64,000 nucleotides of DNA from positions 1 to 64,000 of the forward strand of contig NZ_JACJFM010000007.1 of the NCBI RefSeq assembly GCF_014164585.1, written 5' to 3'. Under the pieces are notes generated by a model that ran no database searches, was not told where the DNA came from, and saw only the letters and a list, made by a program, of their open reading frames with translations. The translations under genes and the position numbers were made by a program. This document shows, piece by piece, positions 34,918 through 45,082 of the stretch. The stretch comes from Oceanospirillum sediminis (GTDB lineage Bacteria > Pseudomonadota > Gammaproteobacteria > Pseudomonadales > Halomonadaceae). The first letter of the stretch is position 1. The number at the start of each line of letters is the position of its first letter.

Positions 34918-35520
34918 TTAGTTCAGACCAAACACGTAGTTAGAAACGGCCTGAATATCTTTATCACTCATTTTAGCTGCGATAGCACTCATCATCTTGT
35001 TAGGATCATTCGTACGCGCGCCATCGCGGAATTTCTTCAGAGCTGCTTCAGTGTAAGCCGGATTCTGGCCACTCAGAACAGGATATTTCGCCTGGGCATT
35101 GCCCATACCATTCGGAGAATGGCAAGCTGTACAGGCTGGAATACCTTTTGCCATATCACCGGCACGGTACAATTCACGACCACGCTCCAGTGTAGCCGGA
35201 TCAGACTGGCCCAGGTTCTTAGGCTTAGCTGAAAAGTAAGCCGCTACATTCTGTGCATCCTGATCAGAGAAACCAGTAACCATACCAGTCATTTCAGGTA
35301 CCTTACGAACACCGTCACGGATCTCCATGATCTGCTTTGCCAGATAGCTTTCATGCTGACCTGCCAGACTCGGGTAGTTAGGAATCATGGCTACGCCATT
35401 TACACCGTGACAACCCGCACAAACAGCTGCTTTTGCTTCTCCGGCCTTTGCATCACCTGCGGCATGGGCAAAGCCTGCCAGGCTAAGAGAAACTGTCAGA
35501 CCTACCAGTAATTTCTTCAT
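34918..35520 (-). CDS. Cytochrome c4 (dihaem cytochrome c)
   Basis: A 200-residue periplasmic electron carrier with two covalently bound haems. Signal peptide of about 20 residues (ending FAHA). Haem-binding CAGCH at 34-38 and CTACH at 130-134, each followed by an NG-containing loop and later Met ligands (MTGM, MMSAIA). It passes electrons between the bc1 complex and terminal oxidases. The start region (35517-35528) can pair with the core of the small RNAs at 47.9-48.7 kb, giving a possible iron-dependent control of this haem protein. Confidence 0.93.
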   Translation of the reverse strand: MKKLLVGLTVSLSLAGFAHAAGDAKAGEAKAAVCAGCHGVNGVAMIPNYPSLAGQHESYLAKQIMEIRDGVRKVPEMTGMVTGFSDQDAQNVAAYFSAKPKNLGQSDPATLERGRELYRAGDMAKGIPACTACHSPNGMGNAQAKYPVLSGQNPAYTEAALKKFRDGARTNDPNKMMSAIAAKMSDKDIQAVSNYVFGLN

Positions 35521-35816
35521 CGCTAATCCAATCTTGCTAATTTTTTAAGTTGATTACTGTTGTTTTCATGAGGCTTACCGAAAGACGTTAAAACTGCCTC
35601 AGTAGCCGAAACTGTCGACGAGGCTCCCGCCGGATAAAGCCCTGGCAGTGTCTCAGAATATTATCAATTCGCTGTACGGCTGTGTTTTTCAGTTCGTGCC
35701 TGAATCGCCGCAATGATACACTACCATTTAAAAAGTGGTGGCATTATATACTAATCCGTAGTGAAACGTGAACGCCCCATACTAATCCGATCTTTGCCCC
35801 ATTAGTTGAATAAATT

Positions 35817-36494
35817 ATGACCGACGTGCCTTCTATCCCGAAACTGAACTATCAGACTGCCCAATATATGATCAGCGCGCCTACTCTGGCTCAGTGCCCG
35901 CCTGAAACCGGGGCCGAAGTTGCCTTCGCCGGTCGATCAAATGCGGGGAAATCCAGCTCCATCAACACCCTGACCCAGAACTCCCGCCTGGCCAGAACCA
36001 GTAAAACACCAGGGCGCACGCAGCTTATCAACTTTTTCAGCCTGCACAAGGGCACAGATCAACGCCTGGTCGACCTTCCAGGTTATGGTTTTGCAAAAGT
36101 CCCGGAAAAAGTAAAACTGGAGTGGCAACGCCATCTGTCAGAGTACCTGCTTCAGCGCCAGAGCCTCAGAGGCATCGTACTGGTGATGGACATTCGCCAT
36201 CCCCTGACAGAATTTGATCAGATGATGCTGCAGTGGGCTGATGAAGTAAATAAACCGGTACATATCCTGCTGACTAAATCAGACAAACTGAAACGCGGTG
36301 CCGCTAAAAATGCTCTGCAGCAGGTGCGTAGCGCCCTGCAAGAGTGGCAGGACCTGGTAACGATCCAGATGTTCTCATCGCTGAAAAAGGACGGTGTGGA
36401 TCAACTGAGAAAGAAACTGGATGAGTGGCTGGCCGATCCTGAAGTCATCACCCATATCGAAGCGTCTCTGAAGGCGGATCAGGATAATTCTTAA
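35817..36494 (+). CDS. engB: Ribosome biogenesis GTP-binding protein EngB (YihA/YsxC)
   Basis: A 225-residue GTPase needed for large-subunit assembly. G1 GRSNAGKS (39-46), G3 DLPGYG, G4 TKSDKL, and the family's YGFAKVP segment. Start ATG 35817; divergent from cytochrome c4 with 296 bp between. A two-way hairpin separates it from the convergent HAD gene. Confidence 0.94.
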   Translation: MTDVPSIPKLNYQTAQYMISAPTLAQCPPETGAEVAFAGRSNAGKSSSINTLTQNSRLARTSKTPGRTQLINFFSLHKGTDQRLVDLPGYGFAKVPEKVKLEWQRHLSEYLLQRQSLRGIVLVMDIRHPLTEFDQMMLQWADEVNKPVHILLTKSDKLKRGAAKNALQQVRSALQEWQDLVTIQMFSSLKKDGVDQLRKKLDEWLADPEVITHIEASLKADQDNS

Positions 36495-36533
36495 TCCTGA
36501 CACTCCATACAAAAACAGCCCGGCCTATGGAGT

Positions 36534-36561
36534 AACCAGAAGGACATAAGCCCTTCTGGTT
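36534..36561. terminator. Bidirectional hairpin between engB and the HAD gene
   Basis: Ten-bp stem AACCAGAAGG (36534-36543) with CCTTCTGGTT (36552-36561) between convergent genes. A short T stretch follows on the plus strand. Confidence 0.65.
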
Positions 36562-36592
36562 TGCCTGTTACAGGTCAGCAGGCCGCTGCTGA

Positions 36593-37294
36593 TCACCCCA
36601 GATTTCTGACCGCCTGATGCAGTAACTGCAGAGAGTCGATGCGCTGATCAAAAGGAATCTCTTCAGGAGGATTCGGCCAGTCTTTAACCTGCACCCAGAT
36701 CGTCTTCATCCCCATCGCTGCCGCCCCCTGAATATCATGCTCAGGATTATCACCGACAAATGCAATCTCTTCGGGCTGGCATGTCAGATGATCCAGCACA
36801 GCCTGAAATGCTCTGGCATCCGGTTTGGCGACGGATAAACCTTCTGCACTGAAAGCAAAATCAAAGTATTCGCCCAGTTCCGTCTGATAGACATCCGCAT
36901 TACCATTACTCAGAGCACCAATCTGGTACTCTCTCTTCAGCCCCTCCAGAGCTTCAACCGCCCATGGAAAAGGCTCAATCCGGTTTCTGGCTTGCCAGAG
37001 TACCGCAAAGCTCTGTTCTGTCAGCGCCGTCGCATCTGATTCACTGTAACCGGACAATAACAGGCACTCATGGGTTGCCCGCATGCGTACCCGGGTGACA
37101 AAGTGTCGTAGTTCAGGATCGCGCCGGGCCAGACCAAGCCGGTATAAGCGCAGTTCCCGGGCAGTAAAACGAGCGGTCAGCGCTGGCGCATGATTATTCA
37201 GCCACTGATAAAACACCTGTTCAGCCCGATGCAGAACAGGATCCAGATCCCAGAGGGTGTCATCCAGATCAAACACTACCGCTTTGATAGCCAT
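36593..37294 (-). CDS. yigB: HAD-family hydrolase (YigB-like)
   Basis: A 233-residue phosphatase of the haloacid dehalogenase superfamily. The nucleophile motif is FDLDDTLWD (Asp9, Asp11); motif II is LSNGN; motif III/IV is KPDARAF followed by FVGDNPEHDI. In E. coli the corresponding gene YigB dephosphorylates FMN and also lies after xerC. It is the last gene of the argH-xerC series on the minus strand. Exact substrate inferred only from synteny. Confidence 0.88.
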   Translation of the reverse strand: MAIKAVVFDLDDTLWDLDPVLHRAEQVFYQWLNNHAPALTARFTARELRLYRLGLARRDPELRHFVTRVRMRATHECLLLSGYSESDATALTEQSFAVLWQARNRIEPFPWAVEALEGLKREYQIGALSNGNADVYQTELGEYFDFAFSAEGLSVAKPDARAFQAVLDHLTCQPEEIAFVGDNPEHDIQGAAAMGMKTIWVQVKDWPNPPEEIPFDQRIDSLQLLHQAVRNLG

Positions 37295-37417
37295 AAATTA
37301 CCTGACAAGTTAAAGGGTTAATTATCACTCGACTTCAGAAGTCATCAGACTCGCAGCATAAAACACCAACCGGGAATCCGGCTATCACTTTACGGTGATT
37401 TTCCACCGGCAGGATGT

Positions 37418-38377
37418 TTATTTGCGACGATGAGATGTTCTGCGCGCTCTTGGATGGGCGTTATCATAGACCTGGGCCAGATGCTGGTAATCGAGCCGGG
37501 TATAAATTTGTGTACTGCTGATATCTGCATGTCCCAGCAACTCCTGCACGCCACGCAGATCGCCGCTGGATTCCAGCAGATGGCTGGCAAAAGAATGTCT
37601 TAATCTATGAGGATGTAAACGATCATTGATACCCTGTTCCAGCCCTATACGAGCCAGAATCTGCTGTACACTGGAACGATTGATACGCTTACCTCGTACC
37701 CCCAGAAACAACGCGTCTTCATCCGCTTGCTTCAGCCAGAGTTGTCGCACGGTCAACCACCTTTGTAACGCCTGACCGGCCTTAGTGCCAAAAGGCACCA
37801 GACGCTCTTTGCCCCCTTTGCCCATCACCCGAACCTGTTGCTCAGCAAAATTCACCTGAGTCAGATTCAGGGCCACCAGTTCAGCCAGACGAAGGCCACA
37901 GGCATAAAAAAGCTCCAGTATGGCACTGTCTCTTAACCCGACTTCATCAGATTCATCTGCCAGTTGATTAAGGAGATGCTGCAACTGATCCGGATCAACC
38001 GGCTTAGGCAATAGCTGCGGCGCTTTAGGTGCTTTCAGACCATCGGCCGGATTATCCGTCAATCGTCCTTCCTGTTGTAAATACACCAGCAAAGCCCGTA
38101 TCGCTGCCAGCTGACGCTGTAGTGAACGAGGCGACAGGCCATTCTGATGCCTGAAGACCAGATAATAACGCAGATGATCCCGTTTCAGCTGATGCCAGCC
38201 TGTAATATCGGTTTCCTGCCGTAACCAGGCCAGGCATTGCAATAAATCACGCTGATAGTTACTGACAGTATGAGGTGATGCCTGACGAATCTCTCTGAGA
38301 TCGGATAAAAAAACGTCAATATCATTTATCAGGCTGTCATGCATCTGCCCGGAATCAGGCTCGGATATATTTTTCAT
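37418..38377 (-). CDS. xerC: Tyrosine recombinase XerC
   Basis: A 319-residue site-specific recombinase that resolves chromosome dimers at dif together with XerD. N-terminal SAM-like core-binding domain (SPHTVSNYQRDL), then the catalytic domain: Arg in CGLRLAELVAL, HPHRLRHSFASHLL (His-x-x-Arg), the second His in LLGHADISS and the nucleophile Tyr in TQIYTRL. I use ATG 38377; an earlier TTG is unlikely. Synteny dapF-DUF484-xerC-HAD supports XerC over XerD. Confidence 0.92.
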   Translation of the reverse strand: MKNISEPDSGQMHDSLINDIDVFLSDLREIRQASPHTVSNYQRDLLQCLAWLRQETDITGWHQLKRDHLRYYLVFRHQNGLSPRSLQRQLAAIRALLVYLQQEGRLTDNPADGLKAPKAPQLLPKPVDPDQLQHLLNQLADESDEVGLRDSAILELFYACGLRLAELVALNLTQVNFAEQQVRVMGKGGKERLVPFGTKAGQALQRWLTVRQLWLKQADEDALFLGVRGKRINRSSVQQILARIGLEQGINDRLHPHRLRHSFASHLLESSGDLRGVQELLGHADISSTQIYTRLDYQHLAQVYDNAHPRARRTSHRRK

Positions 38378-38462
38378 TACAACATTCCAGGACAATCATC
38401 CGGCGCGCTCAGAAAAATCCCGGATAAAGATCATCCACTTTGCTGAATGGATTACAGACAGG

Positions 38463-39125
38463 TCAGTGCAACCAGCTCAGTAAACGTACAATGACATCAG
38501 CCACGTACTGGGCAAAATCAGTCCCCATCTCAGCTTTAAAGTAGTCCGGGTTTTCACTGCCCAGCAACAAATACCCGGTTACGCTACCTTCATTAAGGGA
38601 GATAATCGCAACGGAACCATCGGCCAGCATGCCCCGGTCAAACAGCAACTCCAGCTGTTCTGCCGTCGCACCACCACAATAGGTACGTTCATTGCGCAGA
38701 AACGCCTGAATCAATGCTTCAATAGCCGTTTCAGAATGCACGATCAGCTGACTGGTATTGATATACTGCGAGTGAGCAGGGTTAGTAATAATCAGGCGAC
38801 TATAGGAAGTACCAAAGGTATTACTAAGCTGTTCAGCCAGAGTCGCAGCCAGCTCATTCAGATCCTGACACTCCAGCAGAGACAGAACCAGACGCCGGAC
38901 TCTTGCCAGCTGAGCATCATTATGCCGTGCAGTATCCAGCAAAGTTTCCAGCTGTTTCTCTTTCTGAGACAGACGCTCTCTGAGCAGAGTCATCTGCCGT
39001 TCCAGTAGAGAAACGGCCTGCCCACTCTGATGGGGCAGGCTGAGTTCCAGCAGCAAGTCCTCATGCTGCCGGAAAAAATCAGGATGTTGTTGCAGATAAT
39101 CAACCACTGCCTGAGCATCTGTCAT
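38463..39125 (-). CDS. DUF484 family protein (GAF-like)
   Basis: A 220-residue cytoplasmic protein: N-terminal helical part ([19 protein letters not shown]), a coiled region near 40-75 and a GAF-like C-terminal domain. It is always found between dapF and xerC in this group; E. coli YigA is the counterpart. Role unknown. Its start overlaps the dapF stop by four bases. Confidence 0.88.
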   Translation of the reverse strand: MTDAQAVVDYLQQHPDFFRQHEDLLLELSLPHQSGQAVSLLERQMTLLRERLSQKEKQLETLLDTARHNDAQLARVRRLVLSLLECQDLNELAATLAEQLSNTFGTSYSRLIITNPAHSQYINTSQLIVHSETAIEALIQAFLRNERTYCGGATAEQLELLFDRGMLADGSVAIISLNEGSVTGYLLLGSENPDYFKAEMGTDFAQYVADVIVRLLSWLH

Positions 39126-39952
39126 AGGTAGATCTGTCCTTCAAAAACCCGTGTTGCAGGTCCGGTCATCAGTACAGGCGAACCTTCCCCCTGCCATTCA
39201 ATTCGTAATGTGCCTCCGGGCAGGTGCACCTGAACTTCGTTATCCAGTAACCCCTGAATCCGACCAGCCACCACGGCTGCACAGGCCCCGGTACCACAGG
39301 CCAGGGTTTCGCCAGCACCACGCTCATAGACTCTCAGTCGTACTTCATTACGACTGATCACCTGCATAAAACCGGCATTTACCCGATTAGGAAAGCGTGG
39401 ATGAGATTCAATGGCCGGACCAAGCACATCAACCGGAGCCGTGTCTACATCGTCCACCACCATGACAGAATGAGGGTTGCCCATAGAGACCGCACCAATC
39501 TGGTAATGATTGCCGTCAACTTCAATGTCATAACAGCTGGCCTGTTCTGCAGCCTGAAACGGCACCTGCTCAGGAATCAGGCGAGGAGCGCCCATATCAA
39601 CCGTCACCCAGCCATCATCGGTCAGACGCAACTCAATATTGCCACCGGCAGTTTCTACCTGAATCTCTTTCTTGCTGGTCAGACGTTTATCATAAACAAA
39701 CCGGGCAAAACAGCGTGCACCATTACCGCACTGTTCCACTTCACTGCCATCCGCATTATAAATGCGATAGCGAAAATCCATATCCGGGTCTCCCGGTGGC
39801 TCGACAACCAGTAACTGGTCAAAGCCAATACCAAAATTCCGGTCTGCCAGGCTTCTGACCTGATCCGGATAGATGCGCGCTCTCTGGGATACCAGATCAA
39901 CAACCATGAAGTCATTGCCCAGACCATGCATCTTTGAAAACTTCAGCAGCAT
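39122..39952 (-). CDS. dapF: Diaminopimelate epimerase
   Basis: A 276-residue enzyme converting LL- to meso-diaminopimelate for lysine and peptidoglycan. The two catalytic cysteines are in QCGNGARC (about 75) and ACGTGACA (about 220). The N-terminus [16 protein letters not shown] is typical. ATG 39952 follows AGGA. It lies downstream of lysA (131 bp) and is coupled to DUF484. Confidence 0.95.
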   Translation of the reverse strand: MLLKFSKMHGLGNDFMVVDLVSQRARIYPDQVRSLADRNFGIGFDQLLVVEPPGDPDMDFRYRIYNADGSEVEQCGNGARCFARFVYDKRLTSKKEIQVETAGGNIELRLTDDGWVTVDMGAPRLIPEQVPFQAAEQASCYDIEVDGNHYQIGAVSMGNPHSVMVVDDVDTAPVDVLGPAIESHPRFPNRVNAGFMQVISRNEVRLRVYERGAGETLACGTGACAAVVAGRIQGLLDNEVQVHLPGGTLRIEWQGEGSPVLMTGPATRVFEGQIYL

Positions 39953-40082
39953 CCTTTTCTCCTCCGGTACAACAGCCTGATATACTCAGTTTCCAGCTCA
40001 GCTATACCGGTCATCTTTATCTGTGGCTCTGATCAGGGATCAGAGCCGGGGTTATCCCCTGATTGATTTCCGCTGACAAGCG

Positions 40083-41336
40083 TTAACCGGGCAATACACT
40101 CTCACCCGCTATCTGTTGTGCGAATGTTTCCCGACGACGCACCAGGTAACTCTGACTACCATCAGCCATCACTTCGGCCGCACGGTTACGGCTGTTATAG
40201 TTCGACGACATCGCAAACCCATAAGCACCAGCAGAACGAACAGCCAGCAGATCGCCCTGTTCAAGCGCCAGCTCGCGATCTTTACCGATAAAATCTCCGG
40301 TTTCGCAAATCGGTCCGACCAGGTCATAAGACTGCGTTTCTTTATCTGCAGCCGGTTTCACCACCGGAATAATCGCCTGCCAGGCACTGTACAAAGACGG
40401 CCGCAACAGATCGTTCATCGCCGCGTCGACAATGGCAAAGTTTTTTGCTTCTGTCGGCTTCAGGTACTCAACCCGGGTAACCAGAATACCGGCATTGGCG
40501 GCAATTGAACGGCCCGGCTCCATAATCAGCGTTAACTGACGCTCTCCCAGACGTTCCAGTACCAGACTGGCATAATCCCCTGGCTCTGGAGGCGTTTCAT
40601 CATCATAACGTACGCCTAAACCACCGCCCAGGTCCAGATGGTCAATAGTTATACCCTGCTCTGCCAGTCGGTCGATCAGTACCAGTAAACGATCCAGTGC
40701 ATCCAGGAAAGGCGTGCTGTCTGTCAGCTGGGAGCCGATATGGCAGTCCACACCACGCACATCCAGATGAGGGAGCGCAGCTGCCTTACGGTACACGTCT
40801 TCTGCCCGGTCGATAGAAATACCAAACTTATTCTCTTTCAGCCCGGTAGAAATATAGGGATGGGTCTTAGCATCCACATCCGGGTTTACCCGCAAGGATA
40901 CCGGCGCCTTAACTCCCATAGACCCTGCCACATCATTCAGACGTTCCAGCTCGGCCTCGGACTCAACATTGAAGCACTTAATTCCCACCTGCAGTGCTCT
41001 GCGCATTTCATCAGGCTGTTTACCTACACCGGAAAAAATAACTTTTGCCGGATCACCACCAGCAGCCAGTACACGCTCCAGCTCACCCACCGAGACAATA
41101 TCAAATCCGGAACCCTGACGAGCCAGCACATTCAGTACTGCCAGATTAGAGTTTGCTTTGACTGCATAACAGATCAGATGCGGATGCGCCCCCAGAGCAT
41201 CGTCATACGCTTTATAATGACGCTCCAGTGTTGCACGAGAGTAAATGTACAGGGGGGTGCCATACTGCTCTGCCAGCTCATTCACCGGCAGCTCTTCAGC
41301 AAACAGGGTGTCACCCTGATAATTAAAATAATCCAT
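40083..41336 (-). CDS. lysA: Diaminopimelate decarboxylase
   Basis: A 417-residue PLP enzyme making L-lysine from meso-DAP. The PLP lysine lies in CYAVKANSN, with HIGSQ and GGGLGVRYD further on, and CETGD/FIG and GAYGFAMSSNYNSR near the C-terminus. I start at ATG 41336, which overlaps the lptM stop (TGATG), rather than the longer frame to 41360. Confidence 0.95.
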   Translation of the reverse strand: MDYFNYQGDTLFAEELPVNELAEQYGTPLYIYSRATLERHYKAYDDALGAHPHLICYAVKANSNLAVLNVLARQGSGFDIVSVGELERVLAAGGDPAKVIFSGVGKQPDEMRRALQVGIKCFNVESEAELERLNDVAGSMGVKAPVSLRVNPDVDAKTHPYISTGLKENKFGISIDRAEDVYRKAAALPHLDVRGVDCHIGSQLTDSTPFLDALDRLLVLIDRLAEQGITIDHLDLGGGLGVRYDDETPPEPGDYASLVLERLGERQLTLIMEPGRSIAANAGILVTRVEYLKPTEAKNFAIVDAAMNDLLRPSLYSAWQAIIPVVKPAADKETQSYDLVGPICETGDFIGKDRELALEQGDLLAVRSAGAYGFAMSSNYNSRNRAAEVMADGSQSYLVRRRETFAQQIAGESVLPG

Positions 41337-41509
41337 CAGCTTTCTTCTGCATTCGGGCACAGGTTATCACCTGTGCAGGATTCACTGTTGCCTGTCTGTG
41401 CCTGCTCTGAGTTTTTCTCAGGCAGAAATAACGGCCCTTTCTGACCGCAGGCCGTCAGCACCAGTCCTGTTATCAGAACCAGTGCAACTTTTTTCAGGAT
41501 ACCGGCCAT
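41336..41509 (-). CDS. lptM: LptM family lipoprotein (YifL)
   Basis: A 57-residue lipoprotein. Signal peptide with lipobox LTAC (about residues 18-21), directly followed by the family's GQKGPLFLP. LptM assists disulfide maturation of the LptD translocon for lipopolysaccharide. It starts at ATG 41509, sharing its first base with the argH stop (TAATG), and ends over the lysA start, so the three genes are translationally coupled. The remaining tail is rich in Glu, Asn and two Cys residues. Confidence 0.9.
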   Translation of the reverse strand: MAGILKKVALVLITGLVLTACGQKGPLFLPEKNSEQAQTGNSESCTGDNLCPNAEES

Positions 41510-42927
41510 TAACGCTGACTCAGCACGTCACGACCGCGCTGTACAGCGGCACGTACCTGATCCGGAGCGGTGCCACCAATATGGTTACGGGCGCTCACAG
41601 AACCTTCCAGCGTCAGTACATCAAACACGTCATCCGTGATGACATCAGAGAACTGCTGCAGCTCTTCCAGCGTCATTTCACCCAGATCTTTACCACTCTC
41701 AACACCGTAAGCTACAGATTTACCTACAATTTCATGAGAGTCACGGAATGGAATGCCTTTACGAACCAGATAATCCGCCAGGTCAGTCGCCGTTGAGAAC
41801 CCACGTAATGCGGCTTCACGCATCTCGGCTTTGCGGGACTCGATAGCAGGAATCATATCCGCAAAAGCACGCAGAGATCCTTGCAGTGTATCGACGGTAT
41901 CAAACAAGGGTTCTTTGTCTTCCTGATTGTCTTTGTTATACGCCAGTGGCTGGGATTTCATCAGCGTCAGCAATGAAAACAGGTGGCCATAAACCCGCCC
42001 ACTTTTACCACGTACCAGCTCTGGTACATCCGGATTTTTCTTCTGCGGCATAATAGAAGAACCGGTGCAGAAACGATCTGGCAGATTGATAAAATTAAAC
42101 TGCGCAGAGGTCCACAGCACCAGTTCTTCCGACATACGGGACAGGTGCATCATAATCAGGCTTGCGGCAGAGGAAAATTCAATCGCAAAATCACGATCCG
42201 ATACCGAATCCAGAGAATTCTCGGTCGGACGCTCAAAGCCCAGCAGCTCTGCAGTCATGTGACGATCAATCGGGTAGGTTGTACCAGCCAGAGCCGCAGC
42301 CCCCAGCGGCAGAATGTTGATACGCTTACGGCAATCCTGCAGACGCTCATAGTCACGCTGCAACATTTCAAACCAGGCCATCAGATGATGACCAAAAGTG
42401 ACCGGCTGAGCCGTCTGCAGATGAGTGAAGCCCGGCATAATAGTATCGGCTTCTTTCTCCGCCAGTCCCAGCAGGCCATCCTGCAAGCGCGTCATTTCGG
42501 CACTGATGTGGTCAATTTCATCTCTCAGGTACAGACGGATATCCGTCGCCACCTGATCGTTACGAGAACGCCCGGTGTGCAGTTTTTTACCGGTAATACC
42601 GATTTTCTGGGTCAGACGTGCTTCAATATTCATATGCACATCTTCCAGCTCAACAGACCACTGGAATTCGCCTTTAGCAATCTCTTCACGAATTTCGGTC
42701 AGCCCCTGAATAATCTGATCACGCTCTTCTTCGGTCAGTACACCGACTTTTGCCAGCATAGTCGCATGGGCAATTGACCCCTGGATATCCTGGTTCGCCA
42801 TACGCTGATCAAAATCAACCGATGCGGTAAAACGGGCTACAAACGCATCTACGGGTTCACTGAAACGCCCGCCCCACTGCTGGTTGGTACCGGAATTCTG
42901 CGGGTTGGCGCCTGTATTATCACTCAT
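41509..42927 (-). CDS. argH: Argininosuccinate lyase
   Basis: A 472-residue enzyme giving arginine and fumarate. N-terminus [17 protein letters not shown]; substrate segment [12 protein letters not shown] (about 120-131); catalytic Ser loop [12 protein letters not shown] (about 290-301). First gene of a minus-strand series argH-lptM-lysA-dapF-DUF484-xerC. It diverges from hemC. Confidence 0.95.
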   Translation of the reverse strand: MSDNTGANPQNSGTNQQWGGRFSEPVDAFVARFTASVDFDQRMANQDIQGSIAHATMLAKVGVLTEEERDQIIQGLTEIREEIAKGEFQWSVELEDVHMNIEARLTQKIGITGKKLHTGRSRNDQVATDIRLYLRDEIDHISAEMTRLQDGLLGLAEKEADTIMPGFTHLQTAQPVTFGHHLMAWFEMLQRDYERLQDCRKRINILPLGAAALAGTTYPIDRHMTAELLGFERPTENSLDSVSDRDFAIEFSSAASLIMMHLSRMSEELVLWTSAQFNFINLPDRFCTGSSIMPQKKNPDVPELVRGKSGRVYGHLFSLLTLMKSQPLAYNKDNQEDKEPLFDTVDTLQGSLRAFADMIPAIESRKAEMREAALRGFSTATDLADYLVRKGIPFRDSHEIVGKSVAYGVESGKDLGEMTLEELQQFSDVITDDVFDVLTLEGSVSARNHIGGTAPDQVRAAVQRGRDVLSQR

Positions 42928-43338
42928 TGCATATCCTCGTGCTGAATGGCTCCGTTTAAGGGTATTCGTTAATCATCGCCAGATGATAATTAATCCGACA
43001 GATCATGGAGCCTGCTGACTTTTATCTGCAGTATACCAGTAAGGTACTCTGATCCCCAGATAATAGGGGAACAGCTTCAGTAGCTGAACCAAAGTTTCTC
43101 TGCGAAAACCTTGCTGTATTCTCCGATAACTGACCGGGGAGTATCGGAACGCAATTGTTCAGATATGAATCCCCGACATCTTTAATTTTTCTTCATCTTA
43201 AACTCTTGTCTTCGTGTCTAACGGCTCAGGCTTTGCTAGAATCGGCAGAATTTTATTTATGACGCGAATCGATATGTTCATCAGCGGGTTTACGATGTAG
43301 TATCCGGCGGTGCACAAAACAACCGAGTTTTCTGATCT
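42928..43338. other. argH-hemC divergent intergenic region, 411 bp
   Basis: Should contain promoters for the arginine/lysine operon and for hemCDXY. TTAATCATC...GATGATAATTAAT around 42969-42993 is a small inverted arrangement that could be an ArgR-type site, but it is too loose to call. No gene or RNA recognised. Confidence 0.35.
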
Positions 43339-44277
43339 ATGAGCAGACAAGTGATCCGTATTGCCACCCGAAAAAGTCCTCTGGCAATGTGGCAGGCCGA
43401 ACATATTCAGGCCCGCCTGGAAGCCCTTCATCCGGGGCTGACCGTTGAACTGGTGCCAATGAGTACCCAGGGCGATAAAATTCTGGATACGCCACTGGCA
43501 AAAATTGGTGGCAAAGGCTTGTTTGTAAAAGAGCTGGAACTGGCGATGCAGGAAGGCCTGGCAGACATCGCCGTGCATTCTATGAAAGATGTTCCTATGG
43601 TATTACCGGAAGGCTTTGAGCTGCCAGTTATCTGTGAACGACATGCACCGACCGATGCTTTTGTCTCTAATCAATACGCCTGCTTTGATGATCTGCCTCA
43701 GGGGGCAATATTAGGTACATCCAGCCTGCGCCGTGAACTCCAGGCCAGAGCCAACCGCCCTGACCTTCAGGTTAAAAGCCTGCGCGGCAATGTTCAGACT
43801 CGCCTGGGCAAACTGGATGCCGGAGAGTTTGATGCCATCATTCTGGCGACATCCGGCCTGCAACGTATGGAACTGGATGGTCGTATTCGTCAGGAACTGC
43901 CTGCGGAACTTAGCCTTCCGGCTGTTGGCCAGGGTGCGCTGGGTATTGAAACCCGCGCCGATGATCAGGATATTATTGATCTGATTCTGCCCCTGAAGGA
44001 TGAAGATACCTGGAACACGGTACGTGCAGAACGTGCCATGAACCGTCATCTGGAAGGTGGTTGTCAGGTCCCCATTGGTGGCTTTGCTGAACTGATGGAT
44101 AATGGCGCCAGCATACGGTTACGTGCTTTAGTAGGTGAACCGGATGGCAGCCAGCTGTTACGCGCTGAAAAAACCGGAGCTGTCAGTGATCCTGAAGCTC
44201 TGGGTATTGCTGTCGCAGATATGCTGATTGATCAGGGAGCCAAAGCCATACTGGATCGGGTTTATAACCGTGCCTGA
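43339..44277 (+). CDS. hemC: Porphobilinogen deaminase (hydroxymethylbilane synthase)
   Basis: A 312-residue enzyme of haem synthesis. [13 protein letters not shown] at the N-terminus, catalytic Asp in SMKD (81-84), the dipyrromethane cofactor attached to Cys242 in [10 protein letters not shown], and GTSSLRR near 127. First of four plus-strand haem genes. Confidence 0.95.
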   Translation: MSRQVIRIATRKSPLAMWQAEHIQARLEALHPGLTVELVPMSTQGDKILDTPLAKIGGKGLFVKELELAMQEGLADIAVHSMKDVPMVLPEGFELPVICERHAPTDAFVSNQYACFDDLPQGAILGTSSLRRELQARANRPDLQVKSLRGNVQTRLGKLDAGEFDAIILATSGLQRMELDGRIRQELPAELSLPAVGQGALGIETRADDQDIIDLILPLKDEDTWNTVRAERAMNRHLEGGCQVPIGGFAELMDNGASIRLRALVGEPDGSQLLRAEKTGAVSDPEALGIAVADMLIDQGAKAILDRVYNRA

Positions 44278-44320
44278 TCCCGGTACTCATTCTGCTGCGC
44301 TGCTGAAACGCTCCTGTCAG

Positions 44321-45067
44321 ATGCCTTTGAGAGTTGTGGTAACCCGCCCACAGAATCAGACAGAACTGACAGCATTACTGCAAAGCCGTGGCGCAGATGC
44401 ATTACATATTCCTCTGCTGGCAATAGAGGAGATGGAAGAAACACCTCAGGATCGTAGCCGCCTTCTGGATCTGGATCACTTTAATGCTGTGATCTGCATC
44501 AGTCCGAATGCGGCACGCCTGTTTACAGATCGTATGGATATGTACTGGCCTCAACCTCCGGTTGAGGTGTACTGGTTCACACCAGGTCAGGGGTCTGCCG
44601 CCATTCTGGAGGACTTTGGCCTTCCGGTCAGCTGGCCCGGACAGGGCGACAACAGCGAAGCTATGCTGGAGATGCCCGGACTGACGGATGTCAGTGGAAA
44701 AAAAATTCTCCTGTGTAAAGGAGAAGGAGGCCGGACACTGCTCAAAGATACCCTGGTCAACAGGGGAGCCAGTGTCAGTGAACTGATTCTGTACCGCAGA
44801 ACCTGCCCGAACCTGCTATCCGCAGAGCGGGATATTCTGCAGTTTGCCGAACTGGATGTCGTCATAATTTCCAGTTCTGACGCGTTAGACAACCTTGAAC
44901 AGCTGACAGGATTACCTGCTCCGCTTTTAGATAAAACCCTGCTGGTTTCCAGCCCTCGCCTGCGACAGAAAGCCCGTTCGATAGGGTTTAAGCGTATCGT
45001 TCAGGCCAAAGGGGCAGGCAGCCGCTGGCAGCTCGCTGCGCTGGAAAGCATTGCCAGTCAGAGCTAA
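44321..45067 (+). CDS. hemD: Uroporphyrinogen-III synthase
   Basis: A 248-residue enzyme cyclising hydroxymethylbilane with inversion of ring D. MPLRVVVTRPQNQTELTALL at the start, FNAVICISPNAARLF near 60 and ELDVVIISSSDALDNL near 180 are family features. I begin at ATG 44321; the frame open from 44228 overlaps hemC and lacks family sequence. The ribosome site is weak. 15 bp separate it from hemX. Confidence 0.9.
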   Translation: MPLRVVVTRPQNQTELTALLQSRGADALHIPLLAIEEMEETPQDRSRLLDLDHFNAVICISPNAARLFTDRMDMYWPQPPVEVYWFTPGQGSAAILEDFGLPVSWPGQGDNSEAMLEMPGLTDVSGKKILLCKGEGGRTLLKDTLVNRGASVSELILYRRTCPNLLSAERDILQFAELDVVIISSSDALDNLEQLTGLPAPLLDKTLLVSSPRLRQKARSIGFKRIVQAKGAGSRWQLAALESIASQS

Positions 45068-45082
45068 GCATGAGGCTACGCC

